A stretch of 64,000 nucleotides of DNA. Origin: an uncultured Pseudomonadales bacterium (GTDB lineage: Bacteria > Pseudomonadota > Gammaproteobacteria > Pseudomonadales > Porticoccaceae). This document shows positions 44,558-53,415 of the stretch, piece by piece. How positions within the stretch are numbered: position 1 is the first letter of the stretch; each line of letters begins with the position of its first letter. Under the pieces are notes generated by a model. The model searched no databases. It was not told where the DNA came from and saw only the letters and a program-made list of their open reading frames with translations. A program made the translations under genes and the position numbers. Where the stretch lies: assembly GCA_943788875.1 (NCBI GenBank), contig CALSSA010000004.1:186001-250000 (forward strand). Direction: 5' to 3'.

Positions 44558-44878
44558 CAAAACTCCCCCTGCGTATGCAGTGGCCAGGTTTTTATTATGA
44601 AGCTGTAGCTTAGCCAGTCCCGCAAGCCTCGTCAAAGAGAGATTTAGCACCTTAATAGCTGCGATTATTGCCTTGAAGACAGATTCGATAACCTTAAATA
44701 AAAATCATTTTTACCCTATAATCCTAGCTCCCAGACAATTGAGCAGCCTGAGCGGAGTTTTGTTCTGGGTTGTTGGGGCAACATTAGGTACAGTTAACGC
44801 CTAAACTACAAAATTTAGAGCCACGTCAATGGATTAAGTGGCCCCAGTTACTGCCGGAGCAACGCGAGTAAACGGTTT
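44558..44878. other. Intergenic region before the fleQ-like gene
   Basis: About 320 bp between divergent ClC and fleQ-like genes. No gene, no convincing sigma-54 site and no in-frame coding for the missing FleQ N-terminal domain: a stop at 44816 closes the frame. A TATAAT at about 44717 on the plus strand could be a -10 element. Confidence 0.45.
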
Positions 44879-46018
44879 TTGTTTGAATTAACCTCAATTA
44901 TTGGCCTCAGTAGAGTCATCGACGAGCTACGATCACTGATTAAGGTGGTCGGGCCCAGTGATGCTACCGTCTTGATTTTGGGCGACAGCGGCACAGGTAA
45001 AGAACTGGTGGCCAAAGCGTTGCATGGTTGCTCTTCGCGCAATAAAGGGCCATTTATACCAGTTAACTGCGGCGCCATACCTCGGGAGTTGTTGGAGAGT
45101 GAGCTTTTTGGTCATCGCAAGGGCTCATTTACTGGCGCGATCTCAGACCGTAAAGGCCGCTTTGAACTGGCCAATGGGGGCACTTTATTTCTTGATGAAA
45201 TTGGTGATATGTCAATGGATCTGCAGGTCAAGCTATTGAGAGTGCTGCAGGAGCGGGAAATTGATCCAGTTGGATCTCAGCATGGTTTGCCTATAGACGT
45301 GCGGGTTATTGCCGCGACCCACAAAAATATAGAAACTCTGATTCAGCAGGGTAACTTTCGAGAAGATCTCTATTACCGCCTCAATGTTATGCCTATGGAG
45401 GTTGTTGCTCTGCGCGAGCGCAGGGAAGATATCGCGACGCTATTTAGTCATTTTGCCGACCAGTATAGGCGCGACAATGACCCACCTATTACCTTGCACC
45501 CAAAGTCTCTGGAGTTATTGCTGCAGTACGATTGGCCGGGCAATGTTCGAGAGTTATCAAATTTGGCCGATCGCTACAGCGCACTCTATGCAGGCCAAGA
45601 AATTGACTTGCGCAAAGTACCGGCAAGCATGGTACCCCAGGGCATACGCAGTATCTCCGATACCCAGAGCGCTGACGCGCTTCACCTATTAATTGGTGGT
45701 CTCGCCGATCAGCCGACCGAGGCTCAGGTGCCGCCGGTTATGGTGACTGAACAGGCAGAGTTGCAGCTGGCGGCAGATGCTGAAGAGGCAACTCAGGATG
45801 AAGTGGAAAAAGTGATTATGCTGGCTCAGGGCGGCAGTGATATTCCCGAGCAGGGTCTGCAGCTTAAGCAGCATTTGCTCGAGATCGAACGGAGTATTAT
45901 CAAAAAAGCACTGGGTCAGGCCGAAGGCAATGTGTCCAAGACCGCCCGGCTACTCAATTTACAGCGCACTACATTGATTGAAAAAATTAACAAGTACGGC
46001 CTCTCTGATAACCCATAG
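44879..46018 (+). CDS. fleQ: Sigma-54-dependent flagellar regulator, FleQ/FlrA-like, without N-terminal domain
   Basis: AAA+ enhancer-binding protein placed as master flagellar activator. The 379 residues start directly at the AAA+ domain ([17 protein letters not shown]). Walker A is GDSGTGKE (35-42), the sigma-54 contact loop is GSFTGA (82-87), Walker B is [10 protein letters not shown], and the C-terminal Fis-type helix-turn-helix is [20 protein letters not shown]. FleQ and FlrA normally have about 480 residues with a receiver-like N-terminal domain, absent here. The TTG start has no strong ribosome-binding site. Typical FleQ-style end ([14 protein letters not shown]) supports the name. Confidence 0.82.
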   Translation: MFELTSIIGLSRVIDELRSLIKVVGPSDATVLILGDSGTGKELVAKALHGCSSRNKGPFIPVNCGAIPRELLESELFGHRKGSFTGAISDRKGRFELANGGTLFLDEIGDMSMDLQVKLLRVLQEREIDPVGSQHGLPIDVRVIAATHKNIETLIQQGNFREDLYYRLNVMPMEVVALRERREDIATLFSHFADQYRRDNDPPITLHPKSLELLLQYDWPGNVRELSNLADRYSALYAGQEIDLRKVPASMVPQGIRSISDTQSADALHLLIGGLADQPTEAQVPPVMVTEQAELQLAADAEEATQDEVEKVIMLAQGGSDIPEQGLQLKQHLLEIERSIIKKALGQAEGNVSKTARLLNLQRTTLIEKINKYGLSDNP

Positions 46019-46113
46019 TGGCACCCAGCCCTATTGAGGCGGCTATTGTTTGCCGTCATCCCCATTGTTTTGATTGCCACTCTGGTGACGGATAACCGTC
46101 GGATTGCCGACCC

Positions 46114-46150
46114 TTTGCCAGTGGCAAAATACTGACAGTTTTTTGCCACT
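46114..46150. promoter_or_regulatory. Candidate activator-binding palindromes upstream of a sigma-54 promoter
   Basis: TTTGCCA-G-TGGCAAA (46114-46128) is a perfect palindrome. AGTGGCAAAA (46120) and TTTTGCCACT (46141) form a second, wider inverted repeat. The 8-mer AGTGGCAA or its complement also occurs at 46074 and 46227. The cluster ends about 38 bp before the -24 element of the FlrC-like gene, so it could bind the FleQ-like activator; a terminator role is less likely as no T tract follows. Confidence 0.5.
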
Positions 46151-46187
46151 ATATAGCTAACTCTATGTTTTTAAAGCATTTCCCTTT

Positions 46188-46204
46188 TTGGCATACAAAT
46201 TGCT
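46188..46204 (+). promoter_or_regulatory. Sigma-54 promoter of the flrC-fliE unit
   Basis: TTGGCATACAAATTGCT matches TTGGCAC-N5-TTGCW, with the exact GG-N10-GC spacing. Predicted start of transcription near 46215, 40 nt before the GTG. Confidence 0.85.
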
Positions 46205-46254
46205 ACTACTGATTACAAAGACACAAAGTGGCAATTAAGTAAAAAGGGTTGAAT

Positions 46255-47712
46255 GTGGCAAAACTAAATAACATCTCAGTATTGTGGATAGATCAGCAGG
46301 CTTCATTAGCGGCTGATCAGATTGCTGCTTTTGCTGAACAAGGTATGGCAGTGCATTGCGCTGCTACTGCAGAGCTGTCCGATGACGCCTTTGTTGGTGC
46401 GCAGGTTGTGGTGGTCAATCTGAGCCAATGTACTGATCTGCTGAAGCAGGTACAGAGCGCACAGATGACAGCCAATTCAACAGCGCCCGTAATTGCAAGG
46501 GTGGCGCGGGACAGTTTTGAATTAGGTATTCAGGCTATGTCTCAAGGCGCATTGAATGTGGTAACGGCGAATGAGTTTGACGCTCAGGAGTGGGCTCAGA
46601 CCATGATTTCGTCAGAGATTACCCAAGATAAGCAAAAGCATGCCTTTGTATTTGCCGACCCGGTAAGTCGCAATCTGCTGGCTCTGGCCGAGCGGGTTGC
46701 GCAGGTTGATGTCACCGTATTGCTCACCGGCCCCACTGGTGTTGGTAAAGAAGTTTTGGCCCGCATACTGCACGATGCATCCCCTAGGTATGATGGCCCT
46801 TTTATTGCGTTTAACTGCGCTGCGATGCCAGAAAATCTGATTGAAGATATGCTCTTCGGTCATGAGAAAGGCTCGTTTACCGGCGCCACAAAAGTCCAGC
46901 CTGGCCTATTTGAACAGGCTCAGGGCGGCACTATCTTTTTAGATGAAATTGGCGAGATGTCATTTCATCTTCAGGCTAAGCTACTGCGGATTCTGCAAGA
47001 ACGCTCTGTCGTAAGACTGGGTGGCCAAAAAGTTATAGATCTGGATATTCGTGTTATTGCCGCAACCAACCGCAACCTTAAAAATGCCATTGTGCAACGC
47101 ACATTCCGGGAAGATCTGTATTTCCGTCTCAGCGCATTTAAGCTGACGCTGCCACCATTGCGTGATCGCCCACTTGATATTCTGCCATTGGTAGAACAGT
47201 TTGTGGCCCAGCAGTCCAGCGATGGCCAGCCAGCGAGATTGACCAGCCAGGCGCAACACATGTTGGCCAGTTACCCGTGGCCGGGCAATGTTCGCGAACT
47301 GCAGAATGTTATTTTGCGCGCCATGGTTCTGGCCAATCAGGCCCCTATAGACACCCAGCATCTGATTTTTGATGACATGCCCATTACTGATGAGTCCGAT
47401 GGCTCCTATTCAGCTGGGCCGAACTTTTCTAATCCGAACTTCTCCACGCCGGCAGGTGATTATGGACTGCCAACACAGCAGCCTTACTACGTGGATAACA
47501 CCAATGGTGCCGGCCAGACAGGCAATGCAACAACAGGTTTAAATCAAGCGGTTAAAAATAGTGAGTGCCAGACCATTATGGCGGCACTTCAGGTTTCTCG
47601 CAGTCGCGATCAGGCTGCAGAAAAACTCGGTATCAGCCCAAGAACATTGCGCCACAAACTACAAAAACTGCGTGAACAGGGCGTTTCTGTCACCAGAGCT
47701 TACGCGCGATAG
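46255..47712 (+). CDS. flrC: Sigma-54-dependent flagellar regulator, FlrC/FleR-like, degenerate receiver
   Basis: Second-tier flagellar activator of 485 residues. The N-terminal receiver-like domain (1-115) has Asn55 in VVVVNLSQ where the phosphorylated Asp should be, and only one of the acidic pair (WIDQQ). The AAA+ domain has Walker A GPTGVGKE, loop GSFTGATK and FLDEIGEMS. A linker rich in Asn, Pro and Gly (about 385-430) precedes the Fis-type helix-turn-helix (AAEKLGISPRTLRHKLQKL). GTG 46255 has AAGGG 6 nt upstream. No kinase gene (flrB/fleS) is adjacent. fliE follows 20 bp later. Confidence 0.88.
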   Translation: MAKLNNISVLWIDQQASLAADQIAAFAEQGMAVHCAATAELSDDAFVGAQVVVVNLSQCTDLLKQVQSAQMTANSTAPVIARVARDSFELGIQAMSQGALNVVTANEFDAQEWAQTMISSEITQDKQKHAFVFADPVSRNLLALAERVAQVDVTVLLTGPTGVGKEVLARILHDASPRYDGPFIAFNCAAMPENLIEDMLFGHEKGSFTGATKVQPGLFEQAQGGTIFLDEIGEMSFHLQAKLLRILQERSVVRLGGQKVIDLDIRVIAATNRNLKNAIVQRTFREDLYFRLSAFKLTLPPLRDRPLDILPLVEQFVAQQSSDGQPARLTSQAQHMLASYPWPGNVRELQNVILRAMVLANQAPIDTQHLIFDDMPITDESDGSYSAGPNFSNPNFSTPAGDYGLPTQQPYYVDNTNGAGQTGNATTGLNQAVKNSECQTIMAALQVSRSRDQAAEKLGISPRTLRHKLQKLREQGVSVTRAYAR

Positions 47713-47732
47713 CGGCCAGAGAGGAATAGATA

Positions 47733-48086
47733 ATGGTAAATCCAACCAATATGGGCAATATCGAAGCGGTACTCGGGCAAATTCGCCAGTACCAGGCTCA
47801 GGCAACCCAGGGGGTAGAGATATCTCCCACTGCAGGTGCCGCCCAAGAGGTAAAACCCACAGGTGTCACGGGTTTTGCCGACAGTATTAAAGGAGCGCTG
47901 CAGGAAGTGAATGCCACTCAGCAGACCTCCAAAGCAATGCGTACCGCCTATGAGCGGGGAGAAGATATTCCCCTGACAGACGTAGTGATAAGTATGCAAA
48001 AGTCGTCGTTAGCCTTTGAAGCAACACTTCAAATTAGAAACAAAGTACTCAAGGCTTACGAAGAAATTATGAACATGCCAGTGTAA
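47733..48086 (+). CDS. fliE: Flagellar hook-basal body protein FliE
   Basis: Adaptor between MS ring and rod. The 117 residues end with the conserved region DVVISMQKSSLAFEATLQIR, then NKVLKAYEEIMNMPV. ATG 47733 has GAGGAA upstream. First basal-body gene after flrC and followed by fliF after 22 bp. Confidence 0.95.
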   Translation: MVNPTNMGNIEAVLGQIRQYQAQATQGVEISPTAGAAQEVKPTGVTGFADSIKGALQEVNATQQTSKAMRTAYERGEDIPLTDVVISMQKSSLAFEATLQIRNKVLKAYEEIMNMPV

Positions 48087-48108
48087 GAACTGAAAAGAGA
48101 AAATAGAT

Positions 48109-49941
48109 ATGGCAACTACAGTCGCAAATCCAACAGATCTAGCAACCAGCTCGCAGAGTGCTCCCGACTCTCAGGTGCCTGCAACCACTGCCGCCCCCGG
48201 GCAAGCAGTGCAGAGCCCCGCTGCTATCAGTACATCCTCTCTGCCAAGTGTGCGAGAAGTGCTGGAACAGCCAGCTGTGCGCAGATCTATGCCAGCCATT
48301 ATTGCATTGCTGACAGTGGCTATATTTTTGATGGCCTATTCCTGGGTACAGGAACCGGTCTATCGCACGGTTTATCCGGGACTTTCAGAGGCAGATCGCC
48401 AGGCGGCTTATGAAGCACTTTCCGGTGCAGACTATGGCGCCAAAATTGACAGCGCCACCGGTGAACTCAAAGTAGCTGACAGCCGCTATCACGAAGCGAG
48501 AATTTTCCTCGCCTCCAGAGGCCTGCCACAGGGTGGAGCCACCGAAGGCATAGACGCACTAAATAGCGACGCCTCTATGACTACCAGTCAATTTATGGAA
48601 CAGGTGCGTTATGTCGCTGCTATGGAACAGGAACTGGCGCGCAGCATTACCCAGATCAGCACCATTAAAACTGCCCGGGTACACCTGGCATCACCAAAGC
48701 AGAGTGTTTTTGTTCGCAATCGCACTCAGGCCAAGGCCTCGGTTGTGGTTTCCCCCTATCCGGGTCGTGCAGTGTCTGCCTCTCAGGTGCAGGCCATTAT
48801 GCATATGGTCGCATCAAGCATTCCTTACCTTGCAGCTGAAGACGTAGTGATTGTGGATCACCGCGGCAAGCTGCTCACTGATGCTAATACCTTTGAATCC
48901 ATGCAGCTGAACACATCCCAGATGGAGCACAAGCAGCGCATAGAAGAAACCTATCGCAATCGCATCGACACCTTGCTGACACCTGTTGTCGGCGAGGGCA
49001 ATGTGCGCGCGGAAGTTGATGTGCAGATGGACTTTACCGAGATTGAATCCACCTACGAAGAATATGATGGCAACGACAACGGCCCTCGAGCCCGCTCGGA
49101 AACACTGGCCATCGAAAAAGGTTCGATGAAAGATGCTAGCGGAGTACCAGGTGCCACATCAAACACTGCGCCACTGGATCCAACCACAGTTGTGGATGGC
49201 CAGATCGTTACTGGTGGTGCCGGAGAAGACGGTAGTCTCAGCACATTGAGCAGCAAGACCACACGCAATTACGAGATGGATCGGGCCGTGCGCCATGTTA
49301 AGCGTCAGGGCGGTCAGCTGGACCGAATTTCTGTGGCCGTTGTAATCAACGAGCCGATGTCAAAAAGTTTGACCGATGCCGCTGCTGAAGGCGCCCAGGA
49401 ACTGGGCGGCACAGCAGTAGCTGAAGGCTACTCTGAGCTGGAATTAGAGCGCTTTACCAATTTGGTCAAAGGCATTGTTGGCTTTAATGCCGAGCGCGGT
49501 GACGTGGTTACCATCATATCGGCAAAATTTGAAGAGCCGAGTATTATTGAAAATCAAATGCCTTGGTACGAGAGTGCTCAGGTGATGAGTACAGTGAAGA
49601 GTCTCGGTGCAGCGCTAACGTTTATTGCACTGCTGTTTATTGTGATCAGACCGGTTATCAAGTCTTACCTGCCGGCCATTGATATTGTTGAAGATGGTCA
49701 GGGTGCAACGATTAAAGATGGCGAACTAACTCAGGCAGAACTGGAAATGATTGAGCTTGGCGATGGTGAATCCCTCGAGGATATCAAGGCCAAACTCAAG
49801 CCCAAGAAATCGACGATATCCGCAGATATGCTGGATACCGCCAATACTTATGACGATAAAGTTGCTCTGGTTCGCCTGCTGGTGGCCGAGGACTCGGGTC
49901 GAGTTGCCAACGTACTGAAGAAAATGATCCAGCCCCTATAG
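48109..49941 (+). CDS. fliF: Flagellar M-ring protein FliF
   Basis: Forms the MS ring in the inner membrane. The 610 residues have membrane helices at about 62-79 (PAIIALLTVAIFLMAYSW) and about 500-525 (SLGAALTFIALLFIVIRP). The secretin-like ring-building domains lie between them (VYPGLSEADRQAAYEAL; RVHLASPKQSVFVRN). The C-terminal FliG-binding tail is DKVALVRLLVAEDSGRVANV. The N-terminal 50 residues are Ser/Thr/Ala-rich. Confidence 0.97.
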   Translation: MATTVANPTDLATSSQSAPDSQVPATTAAPGQAVQSPAAISTSSLPSVREVLEQPAVRRSMPAIIALLTVAIFLMAYSWVQEPVYRTVYPGLSEADRQAAYEALSGADYGAKIDSATGELKVADSRYHEARIFLASRGLPQGGATEGIDALNSDASMTTSQFMEQVRYVAAMEQELARSITQISTIKTARVHLASPKQSVFVRNRTQAKASVVVSPYPGRAVSASQVQAIMHMVASSIPYLAAEDVVIVDHRGKLLTDANTFESMQLNTSQMEHKQRIEETYRNRIDTLLTPVVGEGNVRAEVDVQMDFTEIESTYEEYDGNDNGPRARSETLAIEKGSMKDASGVPGATSNTAPLDPTTVVDGQIVTGGAGEDGSLSTLSSKTTRNYEMDRAVRHVKRQGGQLDRISVAVVINEPMSKSLTDAAAEGAQELGGTAVAEGYSELELERFTNLVKGIVGFNAERGDVVTIISAKFEEPSIIENQMPWYESAQVMSTVKSLGAALTFIALLFIVIRPVIKSYLPAIDIVEDGQGATIKDGELTQAELEMIELGDGESLEDIKAKLKPKKSTISADMLDTANTYDDKVALVRLLVAEDSGRVANVLKKMIQPL

Positions 49942-49963
49942 GGCCTGGTGAGGAGAAAATAAA

Positions 49964-51034
49964 ATGGCAGAAGCAAACGCACAGGATACAGTCGATATAA
50001 AAGAAGACCTTCCGATTTCTGAAGCTCTTCAGGCTGAGCTGGATGCAATGACTACCACCGAGCGTGCCGCGGTAATTATGCTGTTGCTCGGGGAGCAACA
50101 GGCAGCGGATATCATTCGCTACCTCAACCCACGGGAAGTACAGGCGCTGGGTGGAGCCATGGTAGGTGTTGCTGATTTATCCCAGGAAGCGGTTAACCTG
50201 GTACTGGATGAATTTGTTGCCACGATTAAAAATCAGACCAATTTGGGTCTGGGCACCACCGACTATGTTGAGAATGTACTCAAGCGCGCTCTGGGTGAAG
50301 ACAAAGCGGCCACAGTGTTGGGTCGCATCATGCCTGGCTCCTCAAGCAAAGGTCTGGAGATATTGCGCTGGATGGATGCGCGTTCAATCGGTGAAATGAT
50401 CCGCGAAGAGCACCCGCAGGTAGTGGCGATTATTCTCTCTGTGCTGGAATATGATATTGCCGCAGATGTACTCAACTTCCTACCCAAAGAGAATCGCGCT
50501 GAAATTATGCAGCGTGTGGCCAGCCTGGAAACAGTGCAGCCCTCGGCGATGGAAGAGCTAGAAGGCATTATGAAACAGCAGTTCTCATCCAGCTCGTCGG
50601 CCAAGTCATCAAGTTTTGGCGGGGTCAAGACTGCTGCCAAGATTATGAACTTTACCAAGGTGGATCTGGAGAGTGCGATTATGGGTGGAGTCACGGACCT
50701 AGATGAAAATCTGGCCATGCGCATTCAGGACAGCATGTTCACCTTTGATAATCTGTCTGGTGTTGATAACCGCAGTGTGCAGGTATTGATGCGCAGTGTT
50801 GAGCCAGAGATGCTGATGACTGCCCTCAAGGGTGCGGATGAAATTGTGAAGGAGAAATTCCTCGGCAATATGTCCCAGCGCGCCAAGATTATGTTCCTCG
50901 ATGATATGGAAGCCAAAGGGCCTATCCGCATCACCGATGTGGAAGATGCTCAAAAAGCAATTATGCGTATAGCCCGTAAGCTGTCAGACTCCGGCGACCT
51001 GGTACTTGCAGGACGAGGGGATGATTTTGTCTGA
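49964..51034 (+). CDS. fliG: Flagellar motor switch protein FliG
   Basis: Rotor protein that contacts the stator and FliF. The 356 residues contain the N-terminal FliF-binding part (RAAVIMLLLGEQQAADIIRYL) and the middle EHPQV motif (REEHPQVVAIILSVL). The C-terminal charged torque helix is present (GADEIVKEKFLGNMSQRAK). The N-terminal extension of about 25 residues is acidic. The end overlaps fliH by 14 bp. Confidence 0.97.
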   Translation: MAEANAQDTVDIKEDLPISEALQAELDAMTTTERAAVIMLLLGEQQAADIIRYLNPREVQALGGAMVGVADLSQEAVNLVLDEFVATIKNQTNLGLGTTDYVENVLKRALGEDKAATVLGRIMPGSSSKGLEILRWMDARSIGEMIREEHPQVVAIILSVLEYDIAADVLNFLPKENRAEIMQRVASLETVQPSAMEELEGIMKQQFSSSSSAKSSSFGGVKTAAKIMNFTKVDLESAIMGGVTDLDENLAMRIQDSMFTFDNLSGVDNRSVQVLMRSVEPEMLMTALKGADEIVKEKFLGNMSQRAKIMFLDDMEAKGPIRITDVEDAQKAIMRIARKLSDSGDLVLAGRGDDFV

Positions 51035-52085
51035 TAGCAACCAATCGGTAAGCTGGCGGCTCAATGATCTGTTAAAGGCTGGCAAGAAAGCCAAAGCCTT
51101 TGCCAGTTCCTCTTGGAACCAGCCCGAAGAACCTTTGACTCCCACTGGATTTACCCAGTGGCAGCCAATCGTACTTAATGACCTGCCCGATGGCGTTCGT
51201 GAAACTGAGTCCCTGGATATTCAGGCGGAAACCGAAGCAGAAGATGCGCCGGCTGTTGCAGAAGTTATCGAACCCATTATTCATGAGCCGGTTGCACCAG
51301 AACCTAGTATTGGCGAAGAAGAGTTAGAAGCCGCCAAGCGAGAATCCTATGCACAGGGATACCGAATTGCACAGGAAGAGGCGCAGGCGGAATTGCGAGA
51401 GGCCAAAGAGGGATTTGTTGAGTTGACTCAGGCACTGCGTGCCGCCCAGTCCGATATGACCGAATTCTACGCGCCTTTAAAGAAACTTGCTCTGCATTTG
51501 GCTGAGCAGCTTGTGCGTGGCGAACTTACATTATCAGGGGCAGCTATAGAGCGGCTGACCAAAGAAGCATTAAAAGATTTAGAGCAGCAGGGCGAAGGCC
51601 CCATTGTCGTGCGCCTGCATCCCATTGACCTGGAAAAATTCAATCGCCAACTCGATGGCGAACTCGATGGCATTGACCTGCGTGGCGACCGCGAATTGAC
51701 CCAGGGCAGTGTCAAAGTCAGCATTGATGACAGTGCCATAGAAGACTTGCTCGAAAACCGTCTCAATGCCCTGTCTGAAACGGTGTTGGGATATTCCTAT
51801 GGAGCCCCCAGCGCCAGCAGCAATTTTGACAGCAACTTTGCCAATCCGGTAGAAGAAAAAGTTATCGAAGGCGCGGTGCTCGTGGATGAAGCCACTACTG
51901 TGGATCAAGACACGTCGGCATTGGATGAAGAGCCCTCTAGCTTAGATCAAGAGCCCTCTAGCTTAGATCAAGAGCCCTCTAGCTTAGATCAAGAGCCCTC
52001 TAGCTTGAATGAAGAGCCCTCCAGCGAAGAACCAAAAAACACAGATCCCGACCCCATAAATCCAGAGCCCGAAGCCGATGCTTGA
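51021..52085 (+). CDS. fliH: Flagellar assembly protein FliH with repeat-bearing acidic tail
   Basis: Regulator of the FliI ATPase in the export apparatus. The family core is residues about 105-260 (AKRESYAQGYRIAQEEAQAE; LALHLAEQLVRGELTLS; VVRLHPIDLEKF). At 354 residues it is about 100 longer than usual because of a C-terminal tail of about 75 residues, acidic and proline-rich, with four EPSSLDQ-type heptads. ATG 51021 has GACGAGG upstream and overlaps fliG. The last 8 bp overlap the fliI start. Confidence 0.9.
   Translation: MILSDSNQSVSWRLNDLLKAGKKAKAFASSSWNQPEEPLTPTGFTQWQPIVLNDLPDGVRETESLDIQAETEAEDAPAVAEVIEPIIHEPVAPEPSIGEEELEAAKRESYAQGYRIAQEEAQAELREAKEGFVELTQALRAAQSDMTEFYAPLKKLALHLAEQLVRGELTLSGAAIERLTKEALKDLEQQGEGPIVVRLHPIDLEKFNRQLDGELDGIDLRGDRELTQGSVKVSIDDSAIEDLLENRLNALSETVLGYSYGAPSASSNFDSNFANPVEEKVIEGAVLVDEATTVDQDTSALDEEPSSLDQEPSSLDQEPSSLDQEPSSLNEEPSSEEPKNTDPDPINPEPEADA
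51930..52025 (+). repeat. 21-bp tandem repeat inside fliH
   Basis: Four 21-bp units (51930, 51951, 51972, 51993) built on GAGCCCTCTAGCTTAGATCA plus A, followed by a partial fifth. The first three units are identical; the fourth differs at its end. Each unit encodes EPSSLDQ, so copy changes keep the frame. Confidence 0.93.
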
Positions 52086-53412
52086 TTTTGCTGCAGAGGT
52101 CGATGAGCTAGTCGCCGAGGTGCGTGCCCCAGAGGTATCCACCAGCGGCAAGCTTGTCCGTGTGGTCGGACTTACCCTGGAAGCTAAAGGCATTATTGCG
52201 CCTCTGGGGGCTCATTGTCAGGTTGAAAACCTCGATCTGGGAACATTTATCGATGCAGAAGTGGTCGGATTTCAGGATGACCTGCTCTATCTAATGCCCT
52301 TTTCCGAGCCTGGCGGTATTGGCCCCGGTGCCCGCGTCTGGGTGCGTTCCAATCATTCCAAAGCCTCATTGGGCCGAGCCATGTTAGGCCGAGTTGTGGA
52401 TGGGCAGGGCCAGCCAATTGATGGCAAAGGGCCAATTGCTTATAGCGATCAGCTCGGGCTCGAGGGGCTCAGTGTTAATCCTATGGAGCGTGGGCCTATT
52501 AACCAGACATTAGATACTGGTATTAAAGCGTTAAACACCTGCCTGACCATAGGTCGGGGTCAGCGTATTGGTTTGGTTGCCGGGTCCGGTGTGGGTAAAT
52601 CTGTACTGCTTGGTATGCTTACAAGGAACACCGAAGCGGATGTAGTAGTGATAGGTTTGATTGGTGAGCGTGGCAGGGAAGTCCAGGAATTTATTCAGCA
52701 AACCCTCGGTGAAGCGGGTTTGGCAAAATCTGTCGTTATAGCGGCACCAGCAAATGTCTCACCAGTGTTGCGTTTAAAAGCTACCAACCTGACCCATTTG
52801 GTCGCCGAATACTTTAGAGATCGCGGGCAGAATGTACTGATGCTCTGCGACAGTTTGACTCGCGTGGCCCACGCCCAGCGAGAGATAGGACTGGCGATTG
52901 GTGAACCACCCACAGCCAAAGGTTATCCACCCTCAGTATTTGCTCTGCTGCCCAGATTGATCGAACGGGCAGGAGTAGGGCGCAATGGCTATGGTTCTAT
53001 CACCGCGGTGTATACGGTATTGGCGGAAGGTGATGATCGCTCAGACCCCATTGTTGACATAGCTCGAGCCTCATTAGATGGCCAGGTCATGTTGTCCCGA
53101 CAGCTTGCAGATGCCGCTCATTATCCCGCTATAGATTTAGCCGGTTCAATATCCAGGGTGATGAATAACCTAGTGTCTCCGGCATTGCTCAAAGCGGCCA
53201 ATCGTTTTCGGCGACTGTGGACGCTCTATCAGCAAAATCAGGATTTGATTCAGGTGGGTGCCTACGAGACAGGGACCAATCCAGATATAGATGAAGCAAT
53301 TCGATTGCGTCCAGGCATGGAGGCTCTGTTGCAGCAGGGTAGTGAGGCCTCAGTCAGTATTGACGACAGTCAGAAAATGCTCCAGCAACTTACTGGCCAG
53401 ACAGGTGATTAA
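52078..53412 (+). CDS. fliI: Flagellum-specific ATPase FliI
   Basis: Hexameric ATPase of the export apparatus, related to F1 beta. The 444 residues have Walker A AGSGVGKS, Walker B LMLCDSLTRVAHAQREI and the family segment GLAIGEPPTAKGYPPSVFALLPRL split around Gly-Glu-Pro-Pro. GLTLEAKGIIAPLG lies near the start. The start overlaps fliH by 8 bp. Confidence 0.97.
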   Translation: MLDFAAEVDELVAEVRAPEVSTSGKLVRVVGLTLEAKGIIAPLGAHCQVENLDLGTFIDAEVVGFQDDLLYLMPFSEPGGIGPGARVWVRSNHSKASLGRAMLGRVVDGQGQPIDGKGPIAYSDQLGLEGLSVNPMERGPINQTLDTGIKALNTCLTIGRGQRIGLVAGSGVGKSVLLGMLTRNTEADVVVIGLIGERGREVQEFIQQTLGEAGLAKSVVIAAPANVSPVLRLKATNLTHLVAEYFRDRGQNVLMLCDSLTRVAHAQREIGLAIGEPPTAKGYPPSVFALLPRLIERAGVGRNGYGSITAVYTVLAEGDDRSDPIVDIARASLDGQVMLSRQLADAAHYPAIDLAGSISRVMNNLVSPALLKAANRFRRLWTLYQQNQDLIQVGAYETGTNPDIDEAIRLRPGMEALLQQGSEASVSIDDSQKMLQQLTGQTGD

Positions 53413-53415
53413 ACA

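Noticed and set aside
44827..44871. A short frame before the fleQ-like gene (WIKWPQLLPEQRE) as a remnant of the missing FleQ N-terminal domain
   Set aside because: It is only about 20 codons between stops, in another frame, with no recognisable FleQ sequence. It is more likely chance.
44840..44878. Possible sigma-54 promoter TGGC...TGC before the fleQ-like gene
   Set aside because: The spacing between GG and GC is 11 rather than 10 nt and the rest of the consensus is poor.
46120..46150. Rho-independent terminator after the fleQ-like gene
   Set aside because: The inverted repeat is not followed by a T tract, and copies of its arm recur nearby, which fits a protein-binding motif better.
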